DNA of 64,000 bases from Jackrogersella multiformis (lineage: Eukaryota > Ascomycota > Sordariomycetes > Xylariales > Hypoxylaceae): positions 3,782,001-3,846,000 of the forward strand of contig CADCXD010000001.1 of the NCBI GenBank assembly GCA_902806575.1, read 5' to 3'. A program made the translations under genes and the position numbers. A model generated the notes under the pieces. The model was not told where the DNA came from, searched no databases, and saw only the letters and a program-made list of their open reading frames with translations. Positions within the stretch are counted from its first letter, which is position 1; each line of letters begins with the position of its first letter. Of this stretch, positions 25,432-36,297 are shown one piece after another.

Positions 25432-26614
25432 TTACTTCTTCGCCTCCGGTTCCTGCTCTTTAAGACAGGAAGCCTTCCCTTCACTTGCGTGGTGGGAGCC
25501 GGAAGCGTTGCCCTCCATCTGTGCCAGTAAGGCGTCGAGGGTACGATCTAGGCGATCAAGCCTTGCCTCCATAGCATTGGCTGTTCGCTCCCCCCTGTTT
25601 AAGACACATGTTAGCTACGTGTTTCTATTATGATAATGCCTTTTAGTAGTGTAAAGTCCGTGGGAAGTGGCGTGTGAACTTCTGATCTGTCATTACGATA
25701 TATCCGGAAGGGGACTAGTCGTCGGTAGATAGTACTATGTGACAAAGCTGGTCATCCGACGAGTATCATGGCAGGAGATACGTCACGTCGAACTCGAGGG
25801 ACCATCGTAATTTCAAGACATCGGTATTAACATTGCCATTGCCATTGAGCAGGACCGGCGACTTAACCAGCCTTGCTAGGTATGTAACGCGGAGCTAATG
25901 GCTATGCTAGCCGTCTAGGTACTAACAAGAAGGCAATGCGAGTGAGACAGTCGGTCACTGTCAAATACCCGGGGATATCCATAATGGAAATTCGATAAAA
26001 AATGAACAGCTTTTCGCATGCAAATATTAAACCCAGGTGGGATTCGGTTAGGTAAGGTGTGAGTGGTTTGGTTTCGGATTCGTCGTGGCCGCTAGGCGGG
26101 GGATCTAGACCTTTGATGGCAAGACAGGGGGTTCAGCGATGGGGAAAAGCCGTGCCTATCATGCCAGCTCGTATGCAAAAAGGGACTTTGGCGTGATGGG
26201 AAGGATGGGTAAACTAGGAGCTTAAAAAGGATTTGCATAAACAGCAATGGGACATCGAGGCGGATTTGGGCATTTCCATGCGACCATGCTTCCGAACTTA
26301 CAGGCCGGGAATAACAGAATATGTAGGTAGGCAGCTTTGGTGACTCGATAAGATCGAGTATTACCTGGTGTATAGGTGATCTCTCTATGCTGCCATGGTA
26401 CACTTTCGACCTAGGAAAGTGGGACAAGAAAAAAAATACTTACTTGTCTATGTGTTCGATAATCTAAACATCGAGATTCTTGTTAAAAAAAGAAACCCCT
26501 AGAATTATAAGACATTTATCAAAGGGATCGTCAGCTTACCTCAGTGAACTTTGCTTTCATAGATGTATTTGGGTTAGAAGCATTCGCCGAACCGCCGTTA
26601 GGTTCTTGAGCCAT
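25432..26614 (-). CDS. small coiled-coil protein, three exons, unrecognised family
   Basis: I infer a spliced gene whose exons are too short to stand out. Exon 1 (26614-26540) starts MAQEPNGGSAN and ends in a GTAAGC donor. Exon 2 (26463-26444) is only 20 nt, between TTTAG and GTAAGT. Exon 3 (25594-25432) follows AAACAG and ends in TAA. All three join in phase to give 85 residues. Residues 1-18 are polar and probably disordered. Residues 19-58 look helical, and 40-58 (MEARLDRLDRTLDALLAQM) have Leu/Met at heptad spacing, suggesting a short dimerising coiled coil. The tail (59-85) is polar and lysine/glutamate-rich. There is no signal peptide or membrane segment. I do not recognise a family and assign no function. 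The 849-bp second intron is unusually long for this window and weakens the model; an extra exon inside it cannot be excluded. Confidence 0.62.
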
Positions 26615-27096
26615 GATGAAGTTACCGTAGCAGCCCCGTCCCGTTTAATAGGTGTGAAATGGTAAGGATCGGTTGGAATTCCGATTTAAAGATTTGGAGT
26701 GGACCTTAAACGGGTAATTGGTAAAAGCTCTTAGATAGTACCGTTTAGTATAGGTAATTACAAAAGCAGGCAAGAATACTTACTTACCCAGGTACCTAAG
26801 GTATGTAGGTGTATGTATATGTATACCGCGGATAAAGTGAAGATTGGATAGACGGATCGATCCGAATGGGTTCCTGAGAGGCCCTTACTGTTAGCCTCTC
26901 CACGTGAGGTCAATTAGGGGGTCTGGGGGGGCTTTGGGGTTTTAATATGAAAGAGTGCAGAATGCGACTCTCTACATAATGGGTGTATGCAGAGATGGTC
27001 TTATTTGCCTTATTTGATAGAGGATCGACGGCAAAACGATGGTGGCCTTAAACGCAGATCATCTCTCCAGCTGGGAAACATGTATGCAGTGTAGTG

Positions 27097-27108
27097 TACA
27101 CTAGTGTA
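27097..27108. repeat. 12-bp palindrome TACACTAGTGTA, second copy
   Basis: Identical to the palindrome at 24078-24089. It lies about 480 bp upstream of the small coiled-coil gene's start codon, in its possible promoter. Confidence 0.85.
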
Positions 27109-27230
27109 TTTAACTCCGACGTTCAAGGCAAAAACTGCCTTTCGTTTCTTATGGTCTAGATCTCTCGATCTCGGCATTTTAAAATGTTTCTCAACAGTTT
27201 GGAACATACTGTTATTGGCTATGGGGATTG

Positions 27231-27266
27231 TACCTACACTAGTTGCCTAGGCTGCTAGTGTAGGTA
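27231..27266. repeat. hairpin with 12-bp perfect arms
   Basis: TACCTACACTAG (27231-27242) and its exact reverse complement CTAGTGTAGGTA (27255-27266) flank a 12-base loop that itself contains the palindrome CCTAGG. It combines both motif families of the window. Poly-U does not follow, so it does not look like a terminator. Confidence 0.85.
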
Positions 27267-27408
27267 AGGTACCTAGCAGTAGTGTAATGTTAGGTACCTA
27301 AGCAGCTAAGGTAGGTAATGGATATCGTGATGGATATTATAAAAGCAGTGTTAAGAAATTCGTGGTATGAAGAGAAACGAGAAGCGGGAAACGAGATAAG
27401 GATGTCGT

Positions 27409-27440
27409 GTCCACGTCCACGTCCACGTCCACGTCCACGT
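27409..27440. repeat. tandem repeat, unit GTCCAC, five copies
   Basis: Five exact copies of GTCCAC plus two bases. Each junction contains CCACGT, so the array also presents several overlapping CACGT half-sites. It is a short microsatellite in non-coding DNA. Confidence 0.9.
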
Positions 27441-28611
27441 TGCTAGTCTTCACAAAACCACGTGTGGTTTTTACACTTGCCTTATGATCCTAGCTTGCTT
27501 TAGGATGAGACTATCGTATTGTCGGTCTAAGTTACTTAGTGTGTTAGATAGGTATCGGCTTAGGTGAGGATCCGAGCTCGAGTTGTTGATAACGTCAGCA
27601 TCCCAAGGCTGTTTTATGACTGACAGAAGAATTCCATGTATTTCGATGGGAAATTAAAATTGCGAACATATGCCGAAGTTCCCCTCCGTACTAAGCTGAC
27701 TAAGGATATGTTATGTAAATAAATGGATTGTATAATATGAACGGGGTTTACATAAGAATGATATTATTTTAATATGCAATACCTATACATACGAACGATC
27801 AGGTGATTCTCCGTCATTGCACTTTGAAAGTTTAATCGATATTAATGCGTATCCATTGGCGGAAGAGATTCCAGTCCTACCCTCTCATACTTATAACCAA
27901 CCTGTCTAAGTATTCCTAAGTACTTACCTAACACATACACAAGCAATAATGATCGAGACTGTCTTAATTGTAAATGCCCTCACCAATCTCGATCTTGTCC
28001 CACAATGACGACCGCCATGATATATTTAGCAAGAGGATTTCATTCTACATTACTCCTTTTGTCCTCCTTCGATCGAATCTTAAACCAAGCCGGCTAGCCT
28101 GGCCTGCCTATGGCAAAACCAAGGGTAGCAAGGTAGCTTCCAGATTCGTATACAACATGACATCTAATAGTCGCTCAAAATACCATAGAATACCACAATA
28201 CCGGGACCGGATACTTCTCCCCTCCAGTAGGGGCGAGAGGGCAAAAAGGGCAGAAGGGCGAGAGGGGGGCACGCAATCGCCGATATGTACAATATGTTAT
28301 AGTGATATGTTAGGTATGTATATATTTGGAAGTGGCAGAGTGGATGCGATGGGAAAGAAGAAGGAAAGAAAAAAAACATCTGACGGAGCTCAGAAATGTC
28401 TGGGGTTTGTTAGCTCACGTTAGCTCGAGGGACGCCAAGAATTTCGATCCCGGGCTGAATTGTCGATTGCGGTACCCTGCCCTCATAATCTTTCTCGAAT
28501 CTCATTGGCGACTTGTTTAGCTCCCGTCTCATTCTCAACATTGGCTACAGTGGCTAGCATTGGCTAGTGGTCCGGCACCCCGATACCTGCCTAAGGTATG
28601 GATTGTACCTG

Positions 28612-28639
28612 TTACCTACTTAGGTAGGTAGGTAGGTAT
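28612..28639. repeat. TAGG-type tandem and inverted repeat
   Basis: TACCTACTTAGGTAGG followed by further TAGG units forms an imperfect inverted repeat plus a tetranucleotide run. Confidence 0.75.
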
Positions 28640-29120
28640 GGAAGAGAAGGGTAGCTCTACGCTAGGTACCCGACAAGAATCGTATCATCATCACCGATCC
28701 GCTGAGCTCGTCCCTGGTGAGAGGATTCGTGAGCAGACGAGACGCAAAATCTTACTTTGCCATCGAACGAAGCGGCTCTTCCTGGTACCAGACAGATCGT
28801 CAAAAAGGTACGCTTGCGAGGGGGGAAGAGAGCGGCGAGCTCGGGAGCAGACACACATCCCATGGATCCTGGCTGGCTGCCTGGCAAAAGACACGAGACG
28901 AAAGCAACCCACTCACTGGCAGGCCTTCTTCTCATTTGTCGTAACCTAGAAGCATCGGCCTGCGATCTCGATCTCCCGCCAGCCTGTAACCTTTTTTTCT
29001 TTCCCTTCCCTTGGCCGCTGCTGTGCCATAGACTCGCTCTACTTCTCGTGAGTTCCTTTACCGTTGTCGTTAGAGAAAAGGTGACGGACGGCCTTTTTTT
29101 TTAAGCTGGCGAAAACTGCT

Positions 29121-29151
29121 TACCTACCTAGGTAGTGTAGGTAGGTAGGTA
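29121..29151. repeat. CTACCTAGGTAG palindrome with flanking TAGG run
   Basis: A perfect 12-bp palindrome at 29124-29135 is followed by GTGTAGG and three GTAG units, giving a longer imperfect hairpin. It sits upstream of the SAM-HMG gene's leader. Confidence 0.8.
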
Positions 29152-30392
29152 TAAAGCACCAAGCTTTAGCCCTGGCTGGGCTGCATGAGCTTAATTCTCA
29201 CACTGCATTTACTGAATTTAAGGACCTTGGAACTAGTGTAGTGTAGTCCGGCTAGGTATGATCTTCTAGGAACAGTCTCGTCCAGCCCCGGGGCTGTAGA
29301 GGCGTGGTTTCACGCCTCGATAGTTACATACCCAGCCAGGTACCGTGTCCAGTGGCATCCACTGACCTACATATTGTTGTCCATCAGCAGCCCATCAGGC
29401 CATTTATTCTGTGCTTGCATGTTCCCAGGACCTCCCGCCGGCCATGAGATACCTAGGTAGTGAGAGAGATAGAGAGACACATAGAGAGAGAAAGCAATGG
29501 GAGCTAGTCCTGTAGTCGTCCTGTAGCCTGTAGGTGAGTTTCTATTTTTCCCTTCAAGCAAGCGCTAGCTTTTCTGGGTCTTTACCGCAACCGTTATTTT
29601 CTGATTTTCCCTCTTGCTGTTACACATCAGTTCTTCGATTCTCTCGATTGCGCTACTCATCGAGATCTGGAAATGCAGAGGGATCGTATATCACCACAAC
29701 AGCCCGGGAATCAGATTCCACATTTCCCTTAAACATTGCCATTAACCAACACGGGGCAAACAGACAAATTCGATCCTCAACCCTTCAATGCCACAACATA
29801 ACGATCTCGCATCCCGCACCACAACGCCCGCATCCCAATCGTAGCGTATTTTTATTTTTATTTTTATTTTATTTTATTATTTATTCTGGTTTCACTTTTA
29901 CTTTTTTTATACCCTCGAGAAAGGAGCTCTTTTCCCTAGCTATCTCGGCATTTCATTACGCGCGCAGCTCCTGTAATTCTAGACCCCACGCCCCACATCC
30001 AAACATCGCATCTAACCCACGACGCGTCTCCATCGTTACGTAGCTTCGGATCCCTTTTTTCGCTGCTGTTGTAGACAGTCACGGTCGTGTGGTATAGAGA
30101 ACAATCCCGGCATTGCCCTAACAGACTGGTTATTAGACCAGTTGTCTCGGTGAGGAAGACCAACTTGGTCGTGCATATTGGGGGTGTCGTTGGAAGGGAT
30201 TGAAGCTGTACCGGATCCTTCGACCTGTGAGCCAAAAAGGGCATTGCCGACTTGTGAAAGGTTCACTCGACAGCGACATAGGCACTACGAACCACATTGT
30301 AGTCATCACACGCACCGGCAATCCGGAAGCCTGATGCTAAATTGAAACCTGTAGCGAATGATCCGCAAAGAAGCGGCCGAAAAGACAGCTAT

Positions 30393-32379
30393 ATGAATTC
30401 CCTCGAAGCCATCTTCGGCGAGCTAGGCGTCTCTCAGTACCTCGATGCCTTTGTCGACCAAGGCTTCGATTCGTGGGAAACGATTCTGGATATAACCGAA
30501 TCTGACCTGTGGGTTTTACTGTCCATCCCAACTCAGGGTCAATGGCTGACGTGGTGGTATCTAGGGATGCACTTGGCGTTAAACTCGGCCATCGAAGAGT
30601 AAGGCGGCTCCACGGAACACAGCCAGAAGAGAAGGGATACTGACTACCGTAAAGAAACTTCAGCGTCGAATAGCGAACTGTCGAGGTGTCGCACCCGAAA
30701 CGTCTCTAGTGTCTCCCACCCGCTCCAGCATTGAAGATGCTAGGCTCGATCCGAATCGTACAGAACCCTCCAAGTCCGATAAACCAGATGGGGCATCCGT
30801 CGCGAAGCGCAAATATAGACGACATCCAAAGGTTCGCCTTTTCAGCTATTTATTTTCAGTTTTAATGATGCGCTTTTGTTTTTGCGGTTGATCGGATTTA
30901 ATATCTCATAAGCCAGTATATGGAATGCGCCTAACATTTTAATAGCCAGATGAAAATGCCCCGGAGCGTCCGCCCTCAGCATATGTGCTATTCTCAAATA
31001 GTAAGTCGTTTCTCCAATATCAGAAGTCACAAGCGTCGTGGATGGCCGTTTCATTGATATTCGGCTTAAGAGTTACCTACTAACAAGCTAGAAATGCGAG
31101 AGGATTTGAAGGGTCAAAATTTGACGTTCACGGAGATCGCTAAATTGGTCGGTGAGAACTGGCAGAACTTGACCCGGGACGAAAAAGACCCATTTGAAAG
31201 ACAGGCACACGAGGCAAAGGAGAAATACAATCGTGAGCTAGCAGATTATAAAAAGACGAACGAGTATAGAAAATACTGCGACTACTTACATGAGTTTCGT
31301 AAAAGACAAGCGACTCAATTGCAAGGTAAGACAAGACGCCCGCGCCCTCACTATAGCTTGAATACTCGGGTCCTAACAAATATAACAGAAAAAGATGTTT
31401 CTAAGCGTCTGAAGACAGAATCTGATAGTAATCGCGGCAGCAGCACCAGTGGTTCAATAGGAGCTAGCGGTACAACCAGCGGCACAGTTAGTGGTTCCGA
31501 TAGTCAACCTGGTAGTGAACCCCCACCTTCGCGCCAGCAAAGGATGGGATCATCGGCGTCAACTATCGAAAGCAGTTTATCGCCAGGCCTAAATGGGTTA
31601 CACCACGGAGATGAACTCATATATTCACCGAGGACATCCTCATACGATGAATCGATCACAGGGCGGCCGCGAGGTCTGTCGAGCCCTACCTCCCGTGACC
31701 ACTCGATCCACCACGCCAGTCGTCGGCCTGGTTGGGCTGACACCCAACGAGGATACGGAGAATCTGCCAACGCGAATATTTCCTGGTTCGATCCGAGAGG
31801 CGTCCAAGGAACTCTAGTACATTCACCAGAGAATGTATTACCTAATTCTGCTCCAACTCATGGCTCAATCAACGGTGGCTCAAGGTCATCTGGATCGACA
31901 TCTATGTCACGACCTCCGTCTTTGAAAACCGAGCAATCTTCGACCGGAAGCGTAAGCTCGTATAATTCTTACACAGTTCCGAGAACGCCAAGCGATGCAT
32001 CCCTACCGATACATGCTCTCTTGACAAAGCCAGAGCCTCCGTATACGTCGTCTTCGTCATCTCCAGCCACGCAAGCGCAGCTGCCGATGTTTCAACCACA
32101 GTGTGGCCGCTCACCAGGCGACCAACTAAGTAGCAACGGTATCGAGCCCCGTGGTAATGGTACGTTGGTTTCCTAGGGGGACTTGACTCGATAATTAATT
32201 CTTGAGTAGGATTCTATCCAGGACTGGCCAACTATGCGACTCCAGGTCACCAGAAAGAAGCTATTTTCGGCGCCGAATCGAAGTTCTCTCCTACTTCGAA
32301 GTTAAGTGGACAAGGTGAGAATGGCCTCGATGGTATCAGTGCCCTTCTTAAAGCACGAGAAATCGTCGATCGGCGGTAG
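30393..32379 (+). CDS. SAM-domain HMG-box DNA-binding protein
   Basis: Predicted nuclear HMG-box protein with an N-terminal sterile alpha motif. Seven exons (30393-30508, 30565-30598, 30655-30831, 30946-31000, 31092-31325, 31389-32159, 32210-32379) join in phase to give 518 residues. The SAM domain covers about 1-70 (start MNSLEAIFGELGVSQYLDAF) and mediates protein-protein contact in other families. The HMG box (about 110-195, from RPPSAYVLFSN to the ELADYKKTNEY region) is split by the fourth intron. The rest is Ser/Thr/Pro/Gly-rich and probably disordered, as in many fungal regulators, ending in a short charged helix. HMG-box factors in Pezizomycotina often act in sexual development; whether this one does is inference. 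I do not assign a gene name. Confidence 0.87.
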
Positions 32380-33938
32380 AGCGGGTACCTACTTTGTTTG
32401 TTGTGGATTTCTACACTAATCACATTTGCATACTAAGGGTACGCGGTGCATGGCATTTACGAGACCTTTACATTTATGACTGGAATTACTGGGAGGGGAA
32501 TGAGCGTTTGGAAATTGCAACACGACATAACTCCTAAGGGCGATCATTTGATAGTTACCATGCGACAGTTATCATCCGAACTCTCCAGGCTTGCTTTTCT
32601 TCCATCCCTGGAGAGCTCGATAAAGTACGGCTACAAAGACTACAAAGCTATTTAGCTAAAATACCCAAATTTTACTTCCGTGAGATCTACAGCGACCGAT
32701 TGCGAAAGAGGGGCTGCTGTGTTTGATATTTACATTGTTGCACGATATGATGTGATTACTACCGCATATGAACACTACCGCTAGGTACAGGGCTTTATTC
32801 TATAGGAGTTCATGGGAACCGCTATCAGGCGACATCAAGAAAGAGACGACAAATTGCGGCGTTAGGGGCTGTCTAGGACTTCGTTCAGATATATGTATTT
32901 ACCGTCTGCTCATCACAGAGCGAAAATTATCAGCCCCTGGTGGTAAAAGCATGATCCTCAAGGTTGCGGTTTCTGCCTACCTAGGTACACATGCATGTGA
33001 CACTTGTCTTGATATAGTACATAGGTATGCTATGACAAGTTAAGCAGACTAACAGGTATATGTTATATGTATCCATCTTAACAAAAATGAAATTGAAAAT
33101 CCTACATGACCTTGGCTTGTTCTGTTACTTTGACGAAGCTCTGAAACTTTTCGCGTTGATTCTTACTTTGAAACCGCCTGAATACCTAGCTTGTGTAGGT
33201 AGGTATCCAGGAGACTGACGGCGATGTAACAGACCCCCATTTGCAACACGATTCCCACCACCAAAGCACTACTTTTTATGTCTAAATAACACCACGAATC
33301 TAAGGAGTATGAGAATAGCGTGATCTTGATTTGATGGCTTAGATGCCGCCGCTTCTAGTTATATTACTCTAATAGAAGTAAGACGACATATCAATCCGAA
33401 CTATCTTATAAATTTATGTGGATTGATCGATACCTTACACATTAAAGCTTGTCTTGATTTAATCGAAAGCCATGTTTCAAATGGGAGTCTGTTGCAAAAG
33501 CGCACAAACACGGTTACAGCATCCAAGGGATGATTGTTATTATTAGTACGACTTAACTCACACCCGCATCTTAAGAGTTGGGCTTTTATAGTAAGTTGTT
33601 CGGGTGTACATTTGCGTACATTTACTCAGATACCTAGGTAGGGTATGTATATTACGAGTTTATCTGTATAAACTGTGACAAAATTGTGGTGTTGATCTAG
33701 AAGAAATCAACGGAAGAGTGAGTATGGATAAAAAAATAACATCCATTACCCCTGAATGATGTACAAATCCCCTTGGGAACAGCCTACCTAGGTAGGCAGA
33801 TACAGTAGCCAGTGCTTTCACGAGATAGCTTTCTATTTAGGTACTTAGGTACAGATAGTTCATCATAGAAGCCTTAACAGCATAGCTTCTATAAAACTAT
33901 ACAAGTTTATACCTGCTGTATTGAGATTAATTATACAA
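32380..33938. other. intergenic region, SAM-HMG gene to HET-like gene
   Basis: The first part is probably 3' UTR. The rest is AT-rich with isolated TACCTAGGTA motifs at about 33.2, 33.6 and 33.8 kb. Frames of 69 and 91 codons at 32446 and 32768 show no domain. I see nothing else. Confidence 0.55.
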
Positions 33939-35033
33939 ATGACCGCCACTTCAGCAAAAGACTCTTCAACCCCGAGAGCTGGAATATATTCTTCCCTCGA
34001 TATCAAACGACATCAGGTCAGATTCATTGAGCTTCAACCCTCTAATACCGATGAGCAACCAGGCATTTATGTGCTCAAAACCGCTGAATTGACACGAGAT
34101 ATTCGATACGCCGCACTGTCCTACGTTTGGGGAAATCCTAACATTACTTCGGATAACGTGGGCAACGGGATCACACCAAGCTCAAAGGATATCACAGTTT
34201 ACCTCCAAGATCTCCACGGAGGAAATAATCCATTATCGAAGGGTGTTGAACTTCGAAGGCATGAGTTGGTCGCGCAAAACATCCTTTGCATCCAAGGGGC
34301 AGTTTAGGGCTACGTAGAACGCGTTATGCCCATGCCCATTACCTCGGGAATGGATCCAGAGGCACGGGACAGTATGATGTATCAATTCTGCATCGACTAC
34401 ATCGTTGACCTTGTAGCTGACGCTAGGACCCCTTACGATAACTTTACTTTCCGGTAACAGACAATTGCAGGACTTGCTAGATGTCTTAGATTGGAAAATC
34501 AAGGACTCAAGAGACGAGGTCTCCAACTTTGGAAATTTCCAGGCTTGTGCATGTCTAAAATGTCTAAAATCGCTTGGGGATTCCTTTTATTCCTCATGAA
34601 CGGTAGGACCTTAACAAAGGAGCAACGGGAAAATGGATCGAGACGACTTGGGCTTCCTTTCGAATCTGAGCTTCACGAATTCATAGCAGCTTGCTTCGCG
34701 GATACCGAAAAACTAAACCTTTCCCACGAAGCTTTTGGACATCATAGGAATTCGGCAGATATGGGACTTCACTTCGTATTAAAAAATGCAGAAGTCGCCG
34801 AGATGACGATATGCTGGACCGATAAGCATCTGCTGGGCAGCGGACCTACAAATCTACAGGTTGGAGACCTAGTTTGCGTTGTTGACCAATGCTCACTTCC
34901 GGTCCTCTTGAGGAAAGATGAGACAGCTGGGGATATCAGTTCACCCTTCGTAAACGTGGGAAGCTGCTACATCTCGGGTTTGTCAGAAAGAGAGCCGACT
35001 GAGATGGTTAAGAGAGGAGAGCTGAAGATCTAG
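33939..35033 (+). pseudogene. HET-domain-like gene, damaged or cryptically spliced
   Basis: One reading frame of 365 codons runs through this interval, broken only by TAG at 34305 and TAA at 34455. The N-terminal part has the HET (heterokaryon incompatibility) opening motif with YAALSYVWGNP. The C-terminal part (LQVGDLVCVVDQCSLPVLLR, GSCYISGL) resembles the usual end of fungal HET proteins. The central WIDAICINQ-type core expected of a working HET domain is not seen, so an internal deletion is likely. Both stops could have arisen by C-to-T change of CAG and CAA. Alternatively a 159-nt in-frame GT-AG intron (34302-34460) would remove both stops and leave a 311-residue protein. HET proteins trigger non-self recognition and cell death in fungi; function here is doubtful. 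Confidence 0.6.
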
Positions 35034-35644
35034 ACATTCAATATACATTAAGAGGTTATAATTGAACAGTTAAGGTATTGTAGTTATCGTGTTCCAAGTA
35101 AGTGGGAAAATCAACTTGTTAATTGTAACCTTAAGATGATTTTAATTACTATTATGCCGGGGATATCGAGAATTGTCTCATTTTTTCCTATCTTGAAGCT
35201 CATAGGCGTAGTTGTCATTAATAGATCATATTAAGAGTGCTAACCCCTATTTCGGTACGTACCTAGGTACCTACGTAGACAAGCTAGTGTGGACCATGTG
35301 GGCTAGATCGAGCTTCAATTGGTGCATCTCTACTTGGGTATTCCTTGACCGCCTTTAATTTAATACGACCAGGTGAAGTACCCCTCTGTACTCTGCCCCT
35401 CCCCCTCCATTGTAGGGGTCCAATTTTTATTATATCTAGGCGCAGCCATTGAGTTTTAACTGGGTAGGTACCTGGTAGTAAATACTTATTCCGTATACGA
35501 CAGTCGGTTGCGCTTAACAGTTGAATTTAACAGTTGTACCTAGTCCTTAGACAAAAGCCACCGCAAAGTTCCGAAACTTTAACACCTTCTCTTCACTCAT
35601 TCATTCACTTGACCATCTCGAGAGGAACTACACAAACAGACATC
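35034..35644. other. promoter region of the phosphomannomutase gene
   Basis: AT-rich spacer with a TACCTAGGTACCTACGTAG element near 35262 and a CT/CA-rich leader just before the start codon at 35645. No coding sequence is recognised. Confidence 0.5.
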
Positions 35645-36242
35645 ATGGACGCCGCCGTTCTTCCCTACCCTCCTCTCGAGGACCGCCCCATCAAGAACAC
35701 CATCGCTCTCTTCGACGTAGACGAGACCCTGACCCCGGCGCGCCTCACCGTCTCCCCGGAGATGCTCCGGACGCTCGGGCGATTGCGCCAGAAGGTCGCG
35801 ATCGGGTACGTGGGCGGGTCGAACCTCGTGAAGCAGGAAGAGCAGCTGGGCGCCGCCGACCGGCCCGTGACCACCATGTTCGACTTCTGCTTCAGCGAGA
35901 ACGGCCTGACCGCCTTCAAGCTGGGCCAGGAGCTGCCCTCCAACAGCTTCATCAAGTGGCTCGGCGAAGACCGGTACAAGGAGCTCTCCAGCTGGATCCT
36001 GCATTACATCGCCGACTTGGACATCCCCATCAAGCGCGGCACCTTCATCGAGTTCCGCAACGGCATGATCAATGTCTCGCCCATCGGCCGCAACGCCAGC
36101 ACCCAGGAGCGAAACGACTACCAGGCCTACGACATAAAGAACAAGATCCGCGAGACCATGGTCGCCAAGATGAAGGAGAAGTTTGGCCACTTTGGCCTGA
36201 CGTAAGCGCCTCCCTCTAATCTGAATCCTACGAATGAAATAT

Positions 36243-36297
<55 letters not shown>

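Larger units (their letters stand above)
26615..30392. other. intergenic region between the small coiled-coil gene and the SAM-HMG gene
   Basis: This contains the promoter of the small gene, a hairpin and tandem repeat at 27.2-27.4 kb, a GC-richer block at about 28.64-29.0 kb without a recognisable product, TACCTAGGTA arrays at 28.6 and 29.1 kb, and the probable leader of the SAM-HMG gene (CT-rich from about 29.5 kb). Open frames of 100-170 codons here have no domain and are read as chance. Confidence 0.5.

Noticed and set aside
27974..28423. 149-codon plus-strand frame
   Set aside because: No domain, basic low-complexity composition, poor start context, and it runs through AT-rich spacer. 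It reads as a chance ORF.
29534..30043. 169-codon plus-strand frame before the SAM-HMG gene
   Set aside because: It runs through T-rich leader sequence with Phe/Ser-rich text and shows no join to the SAM exon.
35597..36268. 223-codon minus-strand frame across sec53
   Set aside because: It is an antisense shadow caused by high third-position G/C in sec53; the plus-strand product is an unmistakable phosphomannomutase.
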